In this document: positions 9,601 to 19,137 of the stretch, in pieces
How the letters are laid out: the number at the start of each line of letters is the position of its first letter
Numbering within the stretch: the stretch's first letter is position 1
Assembly (NCBI GenBank): GCA_949287985.1
Contig: CASEIN010000055.1
Coordinates: 30,442 to 94,441 of the forward strand
Length of the DNA stretch: 64,000 bases
Direction of reading: 5' to 3'
Source of the DNA: Mucispirillum schaedleri
GTDB taxonomy: Bacteria > Chrysiogenota > Deferribacteres > Deferribacterales > Mucispirillaceae
Translations under genes and position numbers: made by a program
Notes under the pieces: generated by a model
What the model saw: only the letters and a program-made list of their open reading frames with translations
What the model was told of the DNA's origin: nothing
Database searches by the model: none

Positions 9601-11078
9601 TATATGACCTTAGAAACTCAAATCCAGAAGCAAGAATTTCTGTAAAACTTGTTTCTGAAGTAGGTGTTGGAACAATTGCAGCAGGTGTGGCAAAAGCTCA
9701 TTCTGATGTTATATTAATAAGCGGTCATGACGGTGGAACTGGTGCTTCCCCATTAACTAGTATAAAACACGCAGGGCTTCCTTGGGAGTTAGGACTTGCA
9801 GAAGCTCAACAAACACTTGTACTTAATAAACTTCGTGGCAGAGTGCGGCTTCAAACTGACGGCCAGTTAAAAACTGGGCGAGATGTTATAATTGCTGCCC
9901 TTTTAGGTGCTGAAGAGTTTGGGTTTGCTACTACTGTTTTAGCATCATTAGGCTGTGTTATGATGAGACAATGCCATTCTAATACATGCCCTGTTGGTAT
10001 TGCTACTCAAGATGAAAATTTAAGAAAGAAATTTACAGGAAAACCTGAGTATGTAGAAAACTTTTTAATATATGTAGCAGAAGAAGTTAGGCAGTATTTA
10101 GCACAGCTTGGCTTTAGAACATTAGATGAAGCCATAGGCAGAAGCGATTTACTGCAGATGAATAAAGCTTTAGAGTTTTATAAAACTAAAAACTTAGATT
10201 TTTCTAAAATATTAAAGACTGTAAAAGGCGATGAGTGTAAATACAATAAAAATACAAAATACACTTTAGAAAACTATGATAGAGAATTTTTACTTGATAA
10301 ATTAAAAGATAGTATTACAAGTGGCAGCAAAAAATCTCTTGATTTAGAAGTAAAAAATATAAACAGAACTGTAGGAACAGAACTTTCTCATGAAGTTGCT
10401 AAAAAATACGGTTTAAAAGGGTTAGATGATGGCACTATTACAGTAAACTTTAAAGGCTGTGCAGGTCAAAGCTTTGGTGCATTTTTAGCCCACGGTATTA
10501 CATTTAATTTAACTGGTGAAGCAAACGACTTTGTGGGTAAAGGCATATCTGGTGGTAAAATAATTATAAAACCCGATGATAATGCTTCATTTAAAGCAGA
10601 AGAAAATGTTATTGCTGGAAATGTTATAGGATATGGTGGCACAAGTGGTAAAATATTCTTAAACGGTCAGGCTGGTGAAAGGTTTGCTATACGTAACAGT
10701 GGCTTTACATCAGTTGTTGAAGGAATTGGTGACCATGGTTGCGAATATATGACAGGCGGTAGAGTTGTAATACTTGGTAAAACTGGTGTAAACTTTGCAG
10801 CAGGTATGACTGGTGGTATTGCTTACGTCCTTGATATGAGTAACGACTTTGACTTAAGGTGCAACACTGCTTCAGTTGATTTGGAAAATATTGTAAAAGA
10901 CAGTGATGATGAAAAAGAACTGCTTTCACTTTTAAAAGAGCATATTTTATATACAGGCAGTGAAAAAGCAAAAAATATTGTTTCAGACTGGGAAAACTAC
11001 AGAGATATGTTTGTAAAAGTATTTCCTGTAGATTACAAAAAAGCGTTGCTTGCTTTAAAAGAACAAGGCAATAAATAA
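6669..11078 (+). CDS. gltB: Glutamate synthase large subunit
   Basis: 1469 residues, full length for the NADPH-type alpha subunit. It takes the amide from glutamine and forms glutamate from 2-oxoglutarate. The amidotransferase begins at Cys18 in KDACGVG, so a 17-residue propeptide is expected to be removed. The central and FMN domains follow, with a [3Fe-4S] cysteine cluster in CVMMRQCHSNTCPVG. The C-terminal GXGXG beta-helix starts near GCAGQSFGAF. The start has GTGAGG. gltD follows after 14 bp and dapL after that, forming one operon probably driven by the sigma-54-like promoter at 6611. Confidence 0.97.
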   Translation: MYPENIGLYDSQYEKDACGVGLIADLKNIPTHNTVENGITILKNLMHRGATGGDPETGDGAGILVSIPDEFFRKVVKEKLPEYGKYAVAVVFGGQDIEEEIEKIIQDKCGSIICWRDVPIDLNAIGKAARDTCPKIRQIFIESKYNDQNTFERKLFIARRLIEIKLSNVYIPSMSSKSVVYKGLFMATQVENFYKDLNDLDFKSPIALVHQRYSTNTFPTWELAHPFRYVAHNGEINTLKGNLNNLASRQPQFSSSLLGEDLKKILPLIKDGQSDSASLDNMFELLVASGRDLCHAMLMLIPQAWGQKYHMGKDVRAFFEYHSALMEPWDGPAAVAFSDGVNAGAILDRNGLRPARYTITKDNVFVLASETGVLDIPSDNVMKKGRLRPGEIVYCDLENNRIVSDAAVKKLAARSLPYRRWINENRIYVHGLFESLAPDGPSGDMQKQQKLFGYTKEDFEFILKPMAEKGAEPVGSMGNDAALAVLSEKPQLLFNYFKQLFAQVTNPPIDSIREDLVMSLVTFIGNKGNILEDGPHHARVIELPRPIITSDELSRLKNIREIGFKSAVISMSFKNDLEQALKNIAEIAVEKVKAGYPVLILSDKNLDDEYTPIPSMLAVTAVNKALSKAGIRPESAVIVETGEAREIMHFALLLGYGATAVCPYIALQSISLLVDENEISVDKVKATENYIKAVDKGLLKVMSKMGISTLRSYRSGQLFEAVGLNSDVIKEFFTGTASRINGIGLKEIEKEALMRRKSANDNFENISLGGQYHYRRNGENHLWTPESITVFRQAVQNNDREKYKEYAKLINDQSKNLCTLRGLFEFVDSVAVPLEEVESASSIVKRFVTGAMSLGSISPEAHETIAIAMNKLGGMSNCGEGGEDPERYTPNEKGEVRSSAIKQIASGRFGVTIEYLTNAKELQIKMAQGAKPGEGGQLPGHKVNPFIAKLRHSMPNVSLISPPPHHDIYSIEDLAQLIYDLRNSNPEARISVKLVSEVGVGTIAAGVAKAHSDVILISGHDGGTGASPLTSIKHAGLPWELGLAEAQQTLVLNKLRGRVRLQTDGQLKTGRDVIIAALLGAEEFGFATTVLASLGCVMMRQCHSNTCPVGIATQDENLRKKFTGKPEYVENFLIYVAEEVRQYLAQLGFRTLDEAIGRSDLLQMNKALEFYKTKNLDFSKILKTVKGDECKYNKNTKYTLENYDREFLLDKLKDSITSGSKKSLDLEVKNINRTVGTELSHEVAKKYGLKGLDDGTITVNFKGCAGQSFGAFLAHGITFNLTGEANDFVGKGISGGKIIIKPDDNASFKAEENVIAGNVIGYGGTSGKIFLNGQAGERFAIRNSGFTSVVEGIGDHGCEYMTGGRVVILGKTGVNFAAGMTGGIAYVLDMSNDFDLRCNTASVDLENIVKDSDDEKELLSLLKEHILYTGSEKAKNIVSDWENYRDMFVKVFPVDYKKALLALKEQGNK

Positions 11079-11092
11079 GTTGAGGCTGCATT

Positions 11093-12484
11093 ATGAAAAA
11101 TATATCAAGAATACAAAATATATATAGAATGGAATCTTCTAGAATAGAAGACTTTTTAGATGTGGAAAGAAAATTACAAAGCGATGAACTACAAGAGCAG
11201 TCATCAAGGTGTATGGACTGCGGTATCCCTTTTTGCCATGGGCTTGGTTGTCCCCTTGGTAATGTGATACCTGATATGAATGAAGCAGTTAGGCAGGATG
11301 ATTATAAAAAAGCGTGGAATATTCTTTCAAGCACAAGCAATATGCCAGAATTTACAAGCAGAGTATGCCCTGCTCTTTGCGAAAATGCCTGCACTAAAAA
11401 TATTGAAAATGAACCTGTTATGATTAGGCAGCTGGAAAAAGCAGTGGTGGAAAAAGCATTTGAAATGGGCTATGTATCACCTATTACTCAAAAAAATAAA
11501 TATGATAAAAAAGTAGCAGTTATTGGTGCAGGTCCTAGTGGGCTTTATATGGCTTATGAGCTTTTTAAATTAGGCTATAAAGTAACAGTATATGAAAAAA
11601 GAAAATATGCTGGTGGGCTTTTAAGGTATGGTATTCCTGATTTTAAATTAGAAAAGCATATTATTCAAAGACGTATTGATTTACTTATGGAATCAGGTAT
11701 AAAGTTTCAATTTAATACAGAAATTGGAAAAGATATTTCAGCAGAATATTTAAAAAAGAAATATGATGCGTTAGTTTTAGCAATAGGAACGCCACTGCCA
11801 AGAGATTTAAATGTGGAGGGCAGGCAGCTTAAAAATATTCATTTTGCATTAGAATTTTTATCTAGCCAAAATATGCTTATTGGTAAAGAGATTGATAAAT
11901 TAAAAATAGATGTAAAAGGAAAAGATGTTGTAATCATCGGTGGTGGAGATACAGGAAGCGACTGTTTAGGCACTTCCATTAGGCAAAAAGCAGCAAATAT
12001 TACTCAAATTGAGATTATGCCAGAACCACCAAAAGAGCGTTCTGCTTCTACCCCATGGCCAGACTGGCCTTATGAGTTAAAAACATCTTCAAGTCATAAA
12101 GAAGGTGGCACAAGGCTTTGGGCAAAAGTAGTTAAAAAATTCCATGGAGAAAATGGAAAAGTAACAGCAATAGATATTGTAGATGCTGCATGGAAGTTTT
12201 CAGAAAACGGTAAACCATTATCATTTACTGAAATTGAAGGCTCTCTGCAAACTATAAAGGCAGATTATGTATTTATTGCCATGGGCTTTTTGGGAGTAGA
12301 TGCAAACTCATTTGTAAAAGATATTAATTTAGAAGTTGATAAAAGAGGCAGAGTAGAAAGCCTTGCTTCTCAAGGTATCTTTACATGTGGTGATATGAGA
12401 ACTGGCCAGTCATTAGTTGTGCGTGCTATGGCTGATGCAAAAAATATAGCAAAAAATGTAGATGAATATTTAAAAGGATTATAA
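11093..12484 (+). CDS. gltD: Glutamate synthase small subunit
   Basis: 463 residues. It supplies electrons from NAD(P)H to GltB through FAD and [4Fe-4S] centres. The N-terminal cysteine motif [18 protein letters not shown], the FAD-binding [17 protein letters not shown] and the NAD(P)H-binding [13 protein letters not shown] are all visible. The start has TTGAGG. Its stop is one base before the dapL start, so the two are translated together. Confidence 0.96.
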   Translation: MKNISRIQNIYRMESSRIEDFLDVERKLQSDELQEQSSRCMDCGIPFCHGLGCPLGNVIPDMNEAVRQDDYKKAWNILSSTSNMPEFTSRVCPALCENACTKNIENEPVMIRQLEKAVVEKAFEMGYVSPITQKNKYDKKVAVIGAGPSGLYMAYELFKLGYKVTVYEKRKYAGGLLRYGIPDFKLEKHIIQRRIDLLMESGIKFQFNTEIGKDISAEYLKKKYDALVLAIGTPLPRDLNVEGRQLKNIHFALEFLSSQNMLIGKEIDKLKIDVKGKDVVIIGGGDTGSDCLGTSIRQKAANITQIEIMPEPPKERSASTPWPDWPYELKTSSSHKEGGTRLWAKVVKKFHGENGKVTAIDIVDAAWKFSENGKPLSFTEIEGSLQTIKADYVFIAMGFLGVDANSFVKDINLEVDKRGRVESLASQGIFTCGDMRTGQSLVVRAMADAKNIAKNVDEYLKGL

Positions 12485-12485
12485 T

Positions 12486-13718
12486 ATGGCAAAGATTAAT
12501 TCCAACTATTTACTGCTTCCAAACAGTTATCTTTTTGCAGAAATTGCAAGAAAAGTAAATGCTTATATGCAGGCAAACCCAAAGGCTGATATTATTAAAA
12601 TGGGTATAGGCGATGTAACTATGCCTTTAACTTCTGCTGTTACTTGTGCTATGGAAAAAGCAGCAAAAGAAATGGGCAATAAAGAAACATTTAGGGGTTA
12701 TGGACCAGAACAGGGATATGATTTTTTAATTGATGCTGTCATAAAAGGTGAATATAAATCAAGAAATATTGATATATCCCATGATGAAATATTTATAAGT
12801 GATGGTTCAAAATGTGATGTAGCTAATATTCAAGAAATTTTTGATATAAACTCCACTATTGCTATTGCAGACCCAGTTTACCCTGTTTATTTAGACAGTA
12901 ATGTTATGGCAGGCAGAAGTGGTGCATTAAATAATAATGGCTATTTTGAAAAAATTATATATATGCCTTCTACAAAAGAAAATAATTTTAAACCATCTTT
13001 TCCAAGCCGTCATGCAGATTTAATATATATATGCTCCCCTAATAACCCTACAGGGGCAGCATTAACTAAAGATGAACTTAAAGCATGGGTAGATTATGCC
13101 TTGGAAAATAACTCTATAATACTTTATGATAGTGCATATAGCGCATATATTCAGGAAGAAAATGTATGTGGCTCAATTTATGAAATAAGTGAAGCTTGCA
13201 AATGCGCCATAGAGTTTAAGTCATTTTCTAAAACTGCTGGTTTTACTGGTATTAGGTGTGCTTTTACTGTTGTGCCAAAAGAGTTATATGCTTTTGATGA
13301 TAAGGGCAATAAAGTTGAATTAAACAGGCTATGGAACAGAAGGCAGACTACAAAATTTAATGGCGTATCATATGTTACTCAACGTGCTGCTGAAGCTGTA
13401 TATTCTATAGAAGGCATGAAAGAAACAAAAGAAGTTATAAGCTATTATATGGATAATGCAAAAATAATATTAGATGGCTTAAAACAAGCAGGCTTTGAAG
13501 CTTACGGCGGGGTAAATGCTCCATATATATGGTGGAAAATACCAAATAACATTAAATCTTTTGACTTTTTAGATATACTTTTAAATAAATACCAAATAGT
13601 AGGCACACCAGGTTCTGGTTTTGGACCAAGTGGTGAAGGCTACTTTAGATTAACTGCTTTTGGAAATAAAGAGAAAACTAAGGAAGCTATGCAACGGATA
13701 ATAAAAGGTGGCTTCTAA
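12486..13718 (+). CDS. dapL: LL-diaminopimelate aminotransferase
   Basis: 410 residues, fold-type I PLP aminotransferase. It converts tetrahydrodipicolinate to LL-diaminopimelate with glutamate as amino donor, for lysine and peptidoglycan. The PLP-binding lysine sits in [15 protein letters not shown], and the N-terminal [10 protein letters not shown] and GIGDVTMPL segments are typical of DapL. AAGGA precedes the start, which is 1 bp after the gltD stop. Placing a glutamate-consuming transaminase in the gltBD operon ties wall-precursor synthesis to glutamate supply. A different class I aminotransferase cannot be fully excluded, but the length and motifs fit DapL well. Confidence 0.9.
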   Translation: MAKINSNYLLLPNSYLFAEIARKVNAYMQANPKADIIKMGIGDVTMPLTSAVTCAMEKAAKEMGNKETFRGYGPEQGYDFLIDAVIKGEYKSRNIDISHDEIFISDGSKCDVANIQEIFDINSTIAIADPVYPVYLDSNVMAGRSGALNNNGYFEKIIYMPSTKENNFKPSFPSRHADLIYICSPNNPTGAALTKDELKAWVDYALENNSIILYDSAYSAYIQEENVCGSIYEISEACKCAIEFKSFSKTAGFTGIRCAFTVVPKELYAFDDKGNKVELNRLWNRRQTTKFNGVSYVTQRAAEAVYSIEGMKETKEVISYYMDNAKIILDGLKQAGFEAYGGVNAPYIWWKIPNNIKSFDFLDILLNKYQIVGTPGSGFGPSGEGYFRLTAFGNKEKTKEAMQRIIKGGF

Positions 13719-13735
13719 GGTTTATTCCTTCACAT

Positions 13736-13757
13736 ATCCCCCTGCTATCAGGGGGAT
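13736..13757 (+). terminator. Rho-independent terminator of gltB-gltD-dapL
   Basis: ATCCCCCTG (13736-13744), loop CTAT, CAGGGGGAT (13749-13757), then TTATTTTGT. It lies 17 bp past the dapL stop. Confidence 0.85.
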
Positions 13758-13886
13758 TTATTTTGTATATATAACTTCAAAAATACTTCAAATACTATCT
13801 TTATAAATCAATATTATCAAATAATATAAGTATAATGCAGTATAAAAATATTTATTTGTTACCTATACATAATTTTATAAAATGTA

Positions 13887-13938
13887 TTGTAATAATAATT
13901 ATTTTTCTCTTTACAATTTTGTAAAATATGATTATAAC
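13887..13938 (+). promoter_or_regulatory. Promoter of the NifA-type gene with overlapping TTACAA dyad
   Basis: A sigma-70-like promoter TTTACA (13910-13915), 17 nt, TATAAC (13933-13938) precedes the activator gene. The perfect dyad TTTACAA-TT-TTGTAAA (13910-13925) covers the -35 box, and a further TTGTAA half-site lies at 13887-13892. The same dyad is found between glnN and gltB. Its position suggests autorepression by the bound protein. The rest of the 249-bp spacer, apart from the dapL terminator, shows nothing recognisable. Confidence 0.5.
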
Positions 13939-13967
13939 CTATTATTCACAATAATTAAGGATTATAA

Positions 13968-15536
13968 ATGGCAGAAAGAAAAACTACTACACATCATGAA
14001 GAGGAACATTCATTAAGTGCAGAGATTACAGTGCTGCAGGAAATAAGCTATGCTATTGTTCATAAAAAAAATGTAAGTGAGCTGCTGCATCAAATATTAG
14101 AAATATTAAGTTTACGCCTTAATATGATACGCGGCACATTTACAACAGTAAAAAATAATAAACTGTATATTGAAGCAACTCATGATTTAGAAGAAGCAGA
14201 AAAAAAGCATATATCATATAATCTTGGTGAAGGGATTACAGGCCATGTGGCAGAATGTGGCAGACCACATTTAATTGAAGATATAGTCCATGACCCAAGG
14301 TTTTTAAACAGGCTTGGTGCAAGGGATAAAAATGAAAAAATAGCCTTTATATGCGTTCCTGTTATTTATATGGAGCGGGTTATCGGCACATTAAGTGTTG
14401 ATAGAGTTATGGGTGCAAATGCAGACTTACAAAAAGATTTAAAATTTTTAGAAATAGTTGGCAATATTGTAGGTGAAGCATTAATGGCTGTTGTAGCAGA
14501 GCATGAAGAAATGCAGCAACTTTTACACGAAAATAAACAGCTTAGGGATATGTTAGATGATACTAACCCACCAGCTTTAATTGGAAATTGTAAAAGTATG
14601 CGTGAAATATATGACCTTATAAAGCAGGTGGCAGCAAGTGATGCTACAGTTTTACTTCGTGGCTCTTCAGGCACTGGTAAGGAAATGGCAGCAAGAGCCA
14701 TAGTTTCTTTAAGTGATAGAAAAAATAAACCATTTATTACATTAAACTGTGCAGCAATTCCTGAAAATTTAGTAGAAAGTGAGCTTTTTGGTCATGAAAA
14801 AGGTGCATTTACTGGTGCAGTTGCAAGGCGTATTGGTCATGTGGAAAAAGCAAATACTGGCACATTATTTTTAGATGAAGTTGGAGATTTATCACTATCA
14901 TCACAAGTAAAACTTTTAAGATTTATTCAAGAAAGAACATTCTCTAGGCTTGGAAGCAGCCAAGAATTAAAATCAGATATTCGCCTTATTGCTGCTACAA
15001 GTAGAAATTTAGAAGATATGATATCAAAAGGCCAGTTTAGAGAAGACTTATATTACAGGCTTAATATTTTCCCTATTACTATGCCTGATTTAAACTCAAG
15101 AAGAAGCGATATTATACTTTTAGCTGAATATTTTATAGAAAAACATAATCTAAAATATAAAAAGAATATAAAAAGGCTTTCCACCCCTGCTATTAATATG
15201 CTTATGAGCTACCACTGGCCGGGTAATGTACGTGAGCTTGAAAACTGTATAGAACGGGCAGTTATCACTGCAACAGATGACTGTATACATGGCTATAATC
15301 TTCCTGCTTCTTTGCAGACTGGTAAAACATCTAATTCTTCCCTTTTACCAGAAGGTAAAGCATCATTTAATACTTTAGTTGATTCTTATGAAAGAGAATT
15401 AATTGTAGAAGCATTAAAACAAAACCATGGTAATATGTCTGCAGCAGCTAGAGATTTAGATTTATCCCCTAGAGTAATACACTATAAAATACACAGATTA
15501 GGCATTACTCCAGAATGGTATCAAGATAAGCAGTAA
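13968..15536 (+). CDS. NifA-type sigma-54-dependent activator (GAF-AAA+-Fis)
   Basis: 522 residues. An N-terminal GAF domain (about 25-180) precedes the AAA+ domain (about 205-430) with Walker A GSSGTGKE (232-239), the sigma-54 contact loop GAFTGA (279-284) and Walker [11 protein letters not shown]-terminal Fis-type helix-turn-helix (about 487-512) carries [17 protein letters not shown], resembling the NifA HTH. AAGGA precedes the ATG. There is no receiver domain, so it is likely controlled through GAF ligand or PII binding. Adjacent glnN and gltBD with sigma-54 promoters make it the probable activator of ammonia assimilation. No nif structural genes are in the window, so the name nifA is not assigned. 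Confidence 0.88.
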   Translation: MAERKTTTHHEEEHSLSAEITVLQEISYAIVHKKNVSELLHQILEILSLRLNMIRGTFTTVKNNKLYIEATHDLEEAEKKHISYNLGEGITGHVAECGRPHLIEDIVHDPRFLNRLGARDKNEKIAFICVPVIYMERVIGTLSVDRVMGANADLQKDLKFLEIVGNIVGEALMAVVAEHEEMQQLLHENKQLRDMLDDTNPPALIGNCKSMREIYDLIKQVAASDATVLLRGSSGTGKEMAARAIVSLSDRKNKPFITLNCAAIPENLVESELFGHEKGAFTGAVARRIGHVEKANTGTLFLDEVGDLSLSSQVKLLRFIQERTFSRLGSSQELKSDIRLIAATSRNLEDMISKGQFREDLYYRLNIFPITMPDLNSRRSDIILLAEYFIEKHNLKYKKNIKRLSTPAINMLMSYHWPGNVRELENCIERAVITATDDCIHGYNLPASLQTGKTSNSSLLPEGKASFNTLVDSYERELIVEALKQNHGNMSAAARDLDLSPRVIHYKIHRLGITPEWYQDKQ

Positions 15537-15588
15537 AACTAAGTATTAAAATTTTAATATAAAATATGTTAATAATATAAATTAAAAA

Positions 15589-15611
15589 AAAGCCCGTATA
15601 AACGGGTTTTA
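15589..15611. terminator. Bidirectional terminator between convergent genes
   Basis: CCCGT (15593-15597) pairs with ACGGG (15602-15606), extended by AAAAG/TTTT pairs including one G-U. An A-run on the left and TTTTATATAT on the right let it serve the activator gene (plus) and the M23 peptidase gene (minus). Confidence 0.75.
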
Positions 15612-15636
15612 TATATCTATTTTTCTTAATAATCTT

Positions 15637-16812
15637 TTAAAACTGAACCATAAACATAGAATTGTTTATTGGTGAAACAGATAATGACGGGCTGTATTGA
15701 GCATAAACTATAGTAGACATATTTAGTTTATTAAAAAATACAGATGCATGCTCTAAAAATGCTGGTACATCATCTTTTTTAAGAGTTTTAGGTGTTGCCA
15801 CAAATTTTAATGGGTTTAACCATCTGCCGTTTTTTCTAATACGATAATCAAGGTGTGGTCCAGTTGAATAACCTGTTGAGCCAACATAACCAATAATCTG
15901 CCCCTGTTCCACATAGCTGCCTTGTCTAATTGCTCTATTAAAACCATTTAAATGAAGGTAAAATGTTTCATAGCCATTTGGGTGACGTAAAGCAATATAG
16001 TTACCATTACCCTTTGTTCTTGATTTTATTTTAACTACACCACTGGCAGTTGCTTTCACAGGTGTACCTGTTGGAGCAGCATAATCAACACCATAATGTG
16101 GTCTGTGATAACCTAATACTGGGTGCAGCCTTGATGTAGAATAACGTGAAGATATACGAGAATAATTTAATGGAACCCTTAAGAAACCACGTTCAAGTCC
16201 TTCACCTTTTTCGTTATAGTAACCTTTATTTTTATTACCGTCATTATAATAAACGGCTCTTTTTAATTTACCTTGGTTATAAAAATCAGCAGCTAAAATT
16301 TTACCATAACCTGCATATTTATCTTTTATAAATTTTTTCTCAACTAAAACAACAAACCTGTCCCCTGGACGTAAATCTTTAAAGAAGTCTATTTCCCACT
16401 CAAATATACTTGCAAGGTTTGCAGCCAGTTCTGCATCCTCCCCTGCTTTATACATTGCTTCAAACAAGTTGTTTTCAATGGTGCCACGAACTACCACATT
16501 CATCATATCATGTTCATATATATTTACTGTAACAGTAGCTGTGCCGTCTGCTAATTTTTCTATTATTACGTCTTTATCAATAGCAGCATTGAGTAATACT
16601 TTATCTTTTTCAAGAGTAAGTTTCATACCCGGTCTTAAAACAAAGCCTTTAATATCTTTCTTAATTTTTGATGTGATTTCTGCCATTTCCTGTGGAGTAA
16701 ATCTATCTGATAAGATACCATATAAAGTATCGCCTGATTTTACTTCATAAGTTTCTGCATAAACTGATGTGGAAATAAAAACAATTAATAATAAAAAAAT
16801 AAACTTCTTCAT
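15637..16812 (-). CDS. M23 family metallopeptidase with LysM domain
   Basis: 391 residues. A signal peptide (1-19, cleavage VYA|ET) is followed by a LysM peptidoglycan-binding domain (about 22-66), a middle region, and a C-terminal M23 endopeptidase domain (about 215-340). The first zinc motif is HYGVD (His239, Asp243). The HxH motif reads GPHLD (His320, Asp322), so the second His, normally a zinc ligand, is Asp. Members of an M23 subfamily carry this change, so activity is not ruled out. The likely role is periplasmic cleavage of peptidoglycan crosslinks. It is last in a minus-strand operon after dedA. Confidence 0.88.
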   Translation of the reverse strand: MKKFIFLLLIVFISTSVYAETYEVKSGDTLYGILSDRFTPQEMAEITSKIKKDIKGFVLRPGMKLTLEKDKVLLNAAIDKDVIIEKLADGTATVTVNIYEHDMMNVVVRGTIENNLFEAMYKAGEDAELAANLASIFEWEIDFFKDLRPGDRFVVLVEKKFIKDKYAGYGKILAADFYNQGKLKRAVYYNDGNKNKGYYNEKGEGLERGFLRVPLNYSRISSRYSTSRLHPVLGYHRPHYGVDYAAPTGTPVKATASGVVKIKSRTKGNGNYIALRHPNGYETFYLHLNGFNRAIRQGSYVEQGQIIGYVGSTGYSTGPHLDYRIRKNGRWLNPLKFVATPKTLKKDDVPAFLEHASVFFNKLNMSTIVYAQYSPSLSVSPINNSMFMVQF

Positions 16813-16822
16813 AAAGTTACAC

Positions 16823-17482
16823 CTATTGTGAGACTGTTTCTCTGCGTTTTCGGTATTTATATTTTAAAATGTATAATATTATAAGCAAAATTAATGCCGG
16901 AAATACAAAAATCATAATATGGTCAACATTTTCTTTGATAATGTCAATATTATTACCAACATAGTAACCCACAAGTGCAAGAATTGTACACCATATAGCA
17001 GCACCTAAACCTGTGTAGAATATAAACTTTTTCAAATCCATACGCACAAGCCCAGCAGGAAAAGAAATATACTGCCTAATAACAGGGATAAGCCTGCCTA
17101 CAAATGTGGTTATTTCACCATGAGTATTGAAAAATACTTCAAACTTATCAAATTTTTCCTTATCAATAAAGAAATATTTAGAATATTTTAATAAAAAATC
17201 TCTGCCAAAACGAGAAGCTATCCAGTAGTTAAGAAGTGCACCTAATATAGAACCTACAGTACCTGCAATAATAACAAGAAATAAATTCATCTCACCTTTT
17301 GAAGCCAAATAACCAGCAGGTGGCACAACCACTTCACTTGGAAATGGTACAAAAGAGCTTTCAATAGCCATTAATAATACTACACCTGCATAACCAAGTT
17401 TTCCAACAGTATTAACTAAAAATGTAACAAACACTATGCCTAATGCTAAAATATCGTGGTATATACCCTTTAAAAACTCCAT
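16823..17482 (-). CDS. DedA family membrane protein
   Basis: 219 residues with several hydrophobic helices. Family motifs are visible: ESSFVPFPSEVV near the N-terminus, then GRLIPVIRQYISFPAGL and GAAIWC. DedA/VTT-fold proteins are inner-membrane proteins, several of which flip lipids such as undecaprenyl phosphate or phosphatidylethanolamine. The ATG shares one base with the recN stop (TAATG), so translation is coupled. The specific substrate is not deducible. Confidence 0.9.
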   Translation of the reverse strand: MEFLKGIYHDILALGIVFVTFLVNTVGKLGYAGVVLLMAIESSFVPFPSEVVVPPAGYLASKGEMNLFLVIIAGTVGSILGALLNYWIASRFGRDFLLKYSKYFFIDKEKFDKFEVFFNTHGEITTFVGRLIPVIRQYISFPAGLVRMDLKKFIFYTGLGAAIWCTILALVGYYVGNNIDIIKENVDHIMIFVFPALILLIILYILKYKYRKRRETVSQ

Positions 17483-19137
17483 TAAATACTACCTCTATTA
17501 ATCATATCTTCTGCCTGCTGCAACGCTGTTGGAGTAGCTTCACCAGAAATCATCACCGCTATTATATTTATTTTTGATGATTTGTCAAGTTTTAAAATAT
17601 TAGTAGCAGAAACGCCATCTTTATCTGATTTTGATATGTGAAAATGGCTGTCGCCCATAGCTGCAACCACAGGTAAATGTGTAATTACAATTATTTGTTT
17701 TTTCTTACTTAATTCTTTTAATTTTTTTGCAACACTTTGGGCTGCTTTTCCGCTGATACCTGTATCTATCTCATCAAAAAGCATTGTGCCTACATTATCA
17801 AAATCTGCAAATACTTCTTTTAATGCAAGCATAACACGTGATACTTCACCACCTGAAGCAACCGTTGCAAGTGGTGCTGTTTGAAAACCTGCGTTTGTAG
17901 AAATATAAAATTCTGCTGATATTCCTGCCTGGTAATCAAGGCTTTCATTATCCTTAAATTTTACTTCAAATTTAGCAGATTTTAATTCCAGTTCTTCTAA
18001 TATATTTACAGTTTTATTACAAATTTCTACAGATACTTTTTTTCTTGCTTCATTTAAAACATCTGCACTTTTTTTAGCTTCCTTATATAATTCTTCTACT
18101 TCCTTTTCTAAAGATTCAAGCATATCATCTTGGTTATCCATACCTGCTAAATCATTTTCCAACTTTTTCATGTATTCTATGGCACTTTCAAGTGAGCCAC
18201 CATATCTTTTACAAATATCCTGTAGTTTATATTTTCTATCTATTAAATGGTTTAAATCATCACTTGAATTTTCTTCGTCTTCTTCACTTATAAGCCCTGT
18301 TATATAGCTTTGAGCTTCTGTAATATTTGCAAGTGCTGCATTTAAAAATTCTTCTGCTTTTGAAGCATCGTTTGACATATTACTTATGCTGCTTAATGCT
18401 CTAATAGATTTTTCTATTAATTCAGTAGCTGATATTTCACCATCACTTAAAGCTTCCATAGATGAAGTAACTGTTTCTTTTACTTTTTCAATATTAGATA
18501 AAAATTTAATACGTTCTTCCAGCTGACTGTCTTTCTCTAAATCAATATTGTAAGATACCAGTTCATTATACTGCATTTTATACATTTCCTGCATTTTTAT
18601 AATATTTTCTTTATTTTTCTTAATATTTTCAAGATTATCTAATTTTTCTCTATATAGTTTATATTTGTTTGTAAATTCATTTTTTAAGCTGTCTTCCACA
18701 AAATAGTCTATAAAAGTAAGATGCCTTGCTGGGTTAAATAAAAACTGGTTTTCATGCTGGCCATGTATATCAATTAAATATTCAGATACATCTTTTAACT
18801 TATTAACTGGTGCTGCCCTGCCGTTAATAAATGCTTTATTTTTTGCATTTTCATCAGTTTCTCTAAATAAAATAAGTTCATCATCTATTTCATACTGTTC
18901 TTTTAATTCTGGCTCGATTTTAAGTTCATCTGCAAAAATACCTTCTGCTGAAAACTTTTCAGATGGATTTCTTGGGCTTACTTTTCCAAGTCTGTCCCCT
19001 GTTAAATACTTTAATGCTCCCACAAGGACAGATTTACCAGCACCAGTTTCCCCTGTAATAACATTTAGGCCTTTTTCAAACTCTAAACTGACTTTTTCTA
19101 TAACTGCTATATTTTTCACAGCAAGATATGTTAGCAC
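17482..19137 (-). CDS. recN: DNA repair protein RecN
   Basis: 551 residues, an SMC-like ATPase of recombinational double-strand break repair. Walker A GETGAGKSVLVGAL is near the N-terminus, a long coiled coil fills the middle, and Walker B LFDEIDTGISG plus the ITHLPVVAAMG switch are near the C-terminus. The start codon is GTG at 19137 with GGGGAGG six bases upstream, overlapping the nadK end by 7 nt. Confidence 0.95.
   Translation of the reverse strand: MLTYLAVKNIAVIEKVSLEFEKGLNVITGETGAGKSVLVGALKYLTGDRLGKVSPRNPSEKFSAEGIFADELKIEPELKEQYEIDDELILFRETDENAKNKAFINGRAAPVNKLKDVSEYLIDIHGQHENQFLFNPARHLTFIDYFVEDSLKNEFTNKYKLYREKLDNLENIKKNKENIIKMQEMYKMQYNELVSYNIDLEKDSQLEERIKFLSNIEKVKETVTSSMEALSDGEISATELIEKSIRALSSISNMSNDASKAEEFLNAALANITEAQSYITGLISEEDEENSSDDLNHLIDRKYKLQDICKRYGGSLESAIEYMKKLENDLAGMDNQDDMLESLEKEVEELYKEAKKSADVLNEARKKVSVEICNKTVNILEELELKSAKFEVKFKDNESLDYQAGISAEFYISTNAGFQTAPLATVASGGEVSRVMLALKEVFADFDNVGTMLFDEIDTGISGKAAQSVAKKLKELSKKKQIIVITHLPVVAAMGDSHFHISKSDKDGVSATNILKLDKSSKINIIAVMISGEATPTALQQAEDMINRGSI

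Noticed and set aside
13968..15536. Naming the activator nifA and inferring nitrogen fixation
   Set aside because: Domain layout fits NifA, but no nif structural genes are in the window and the neighbours concern ammonia assimilation.
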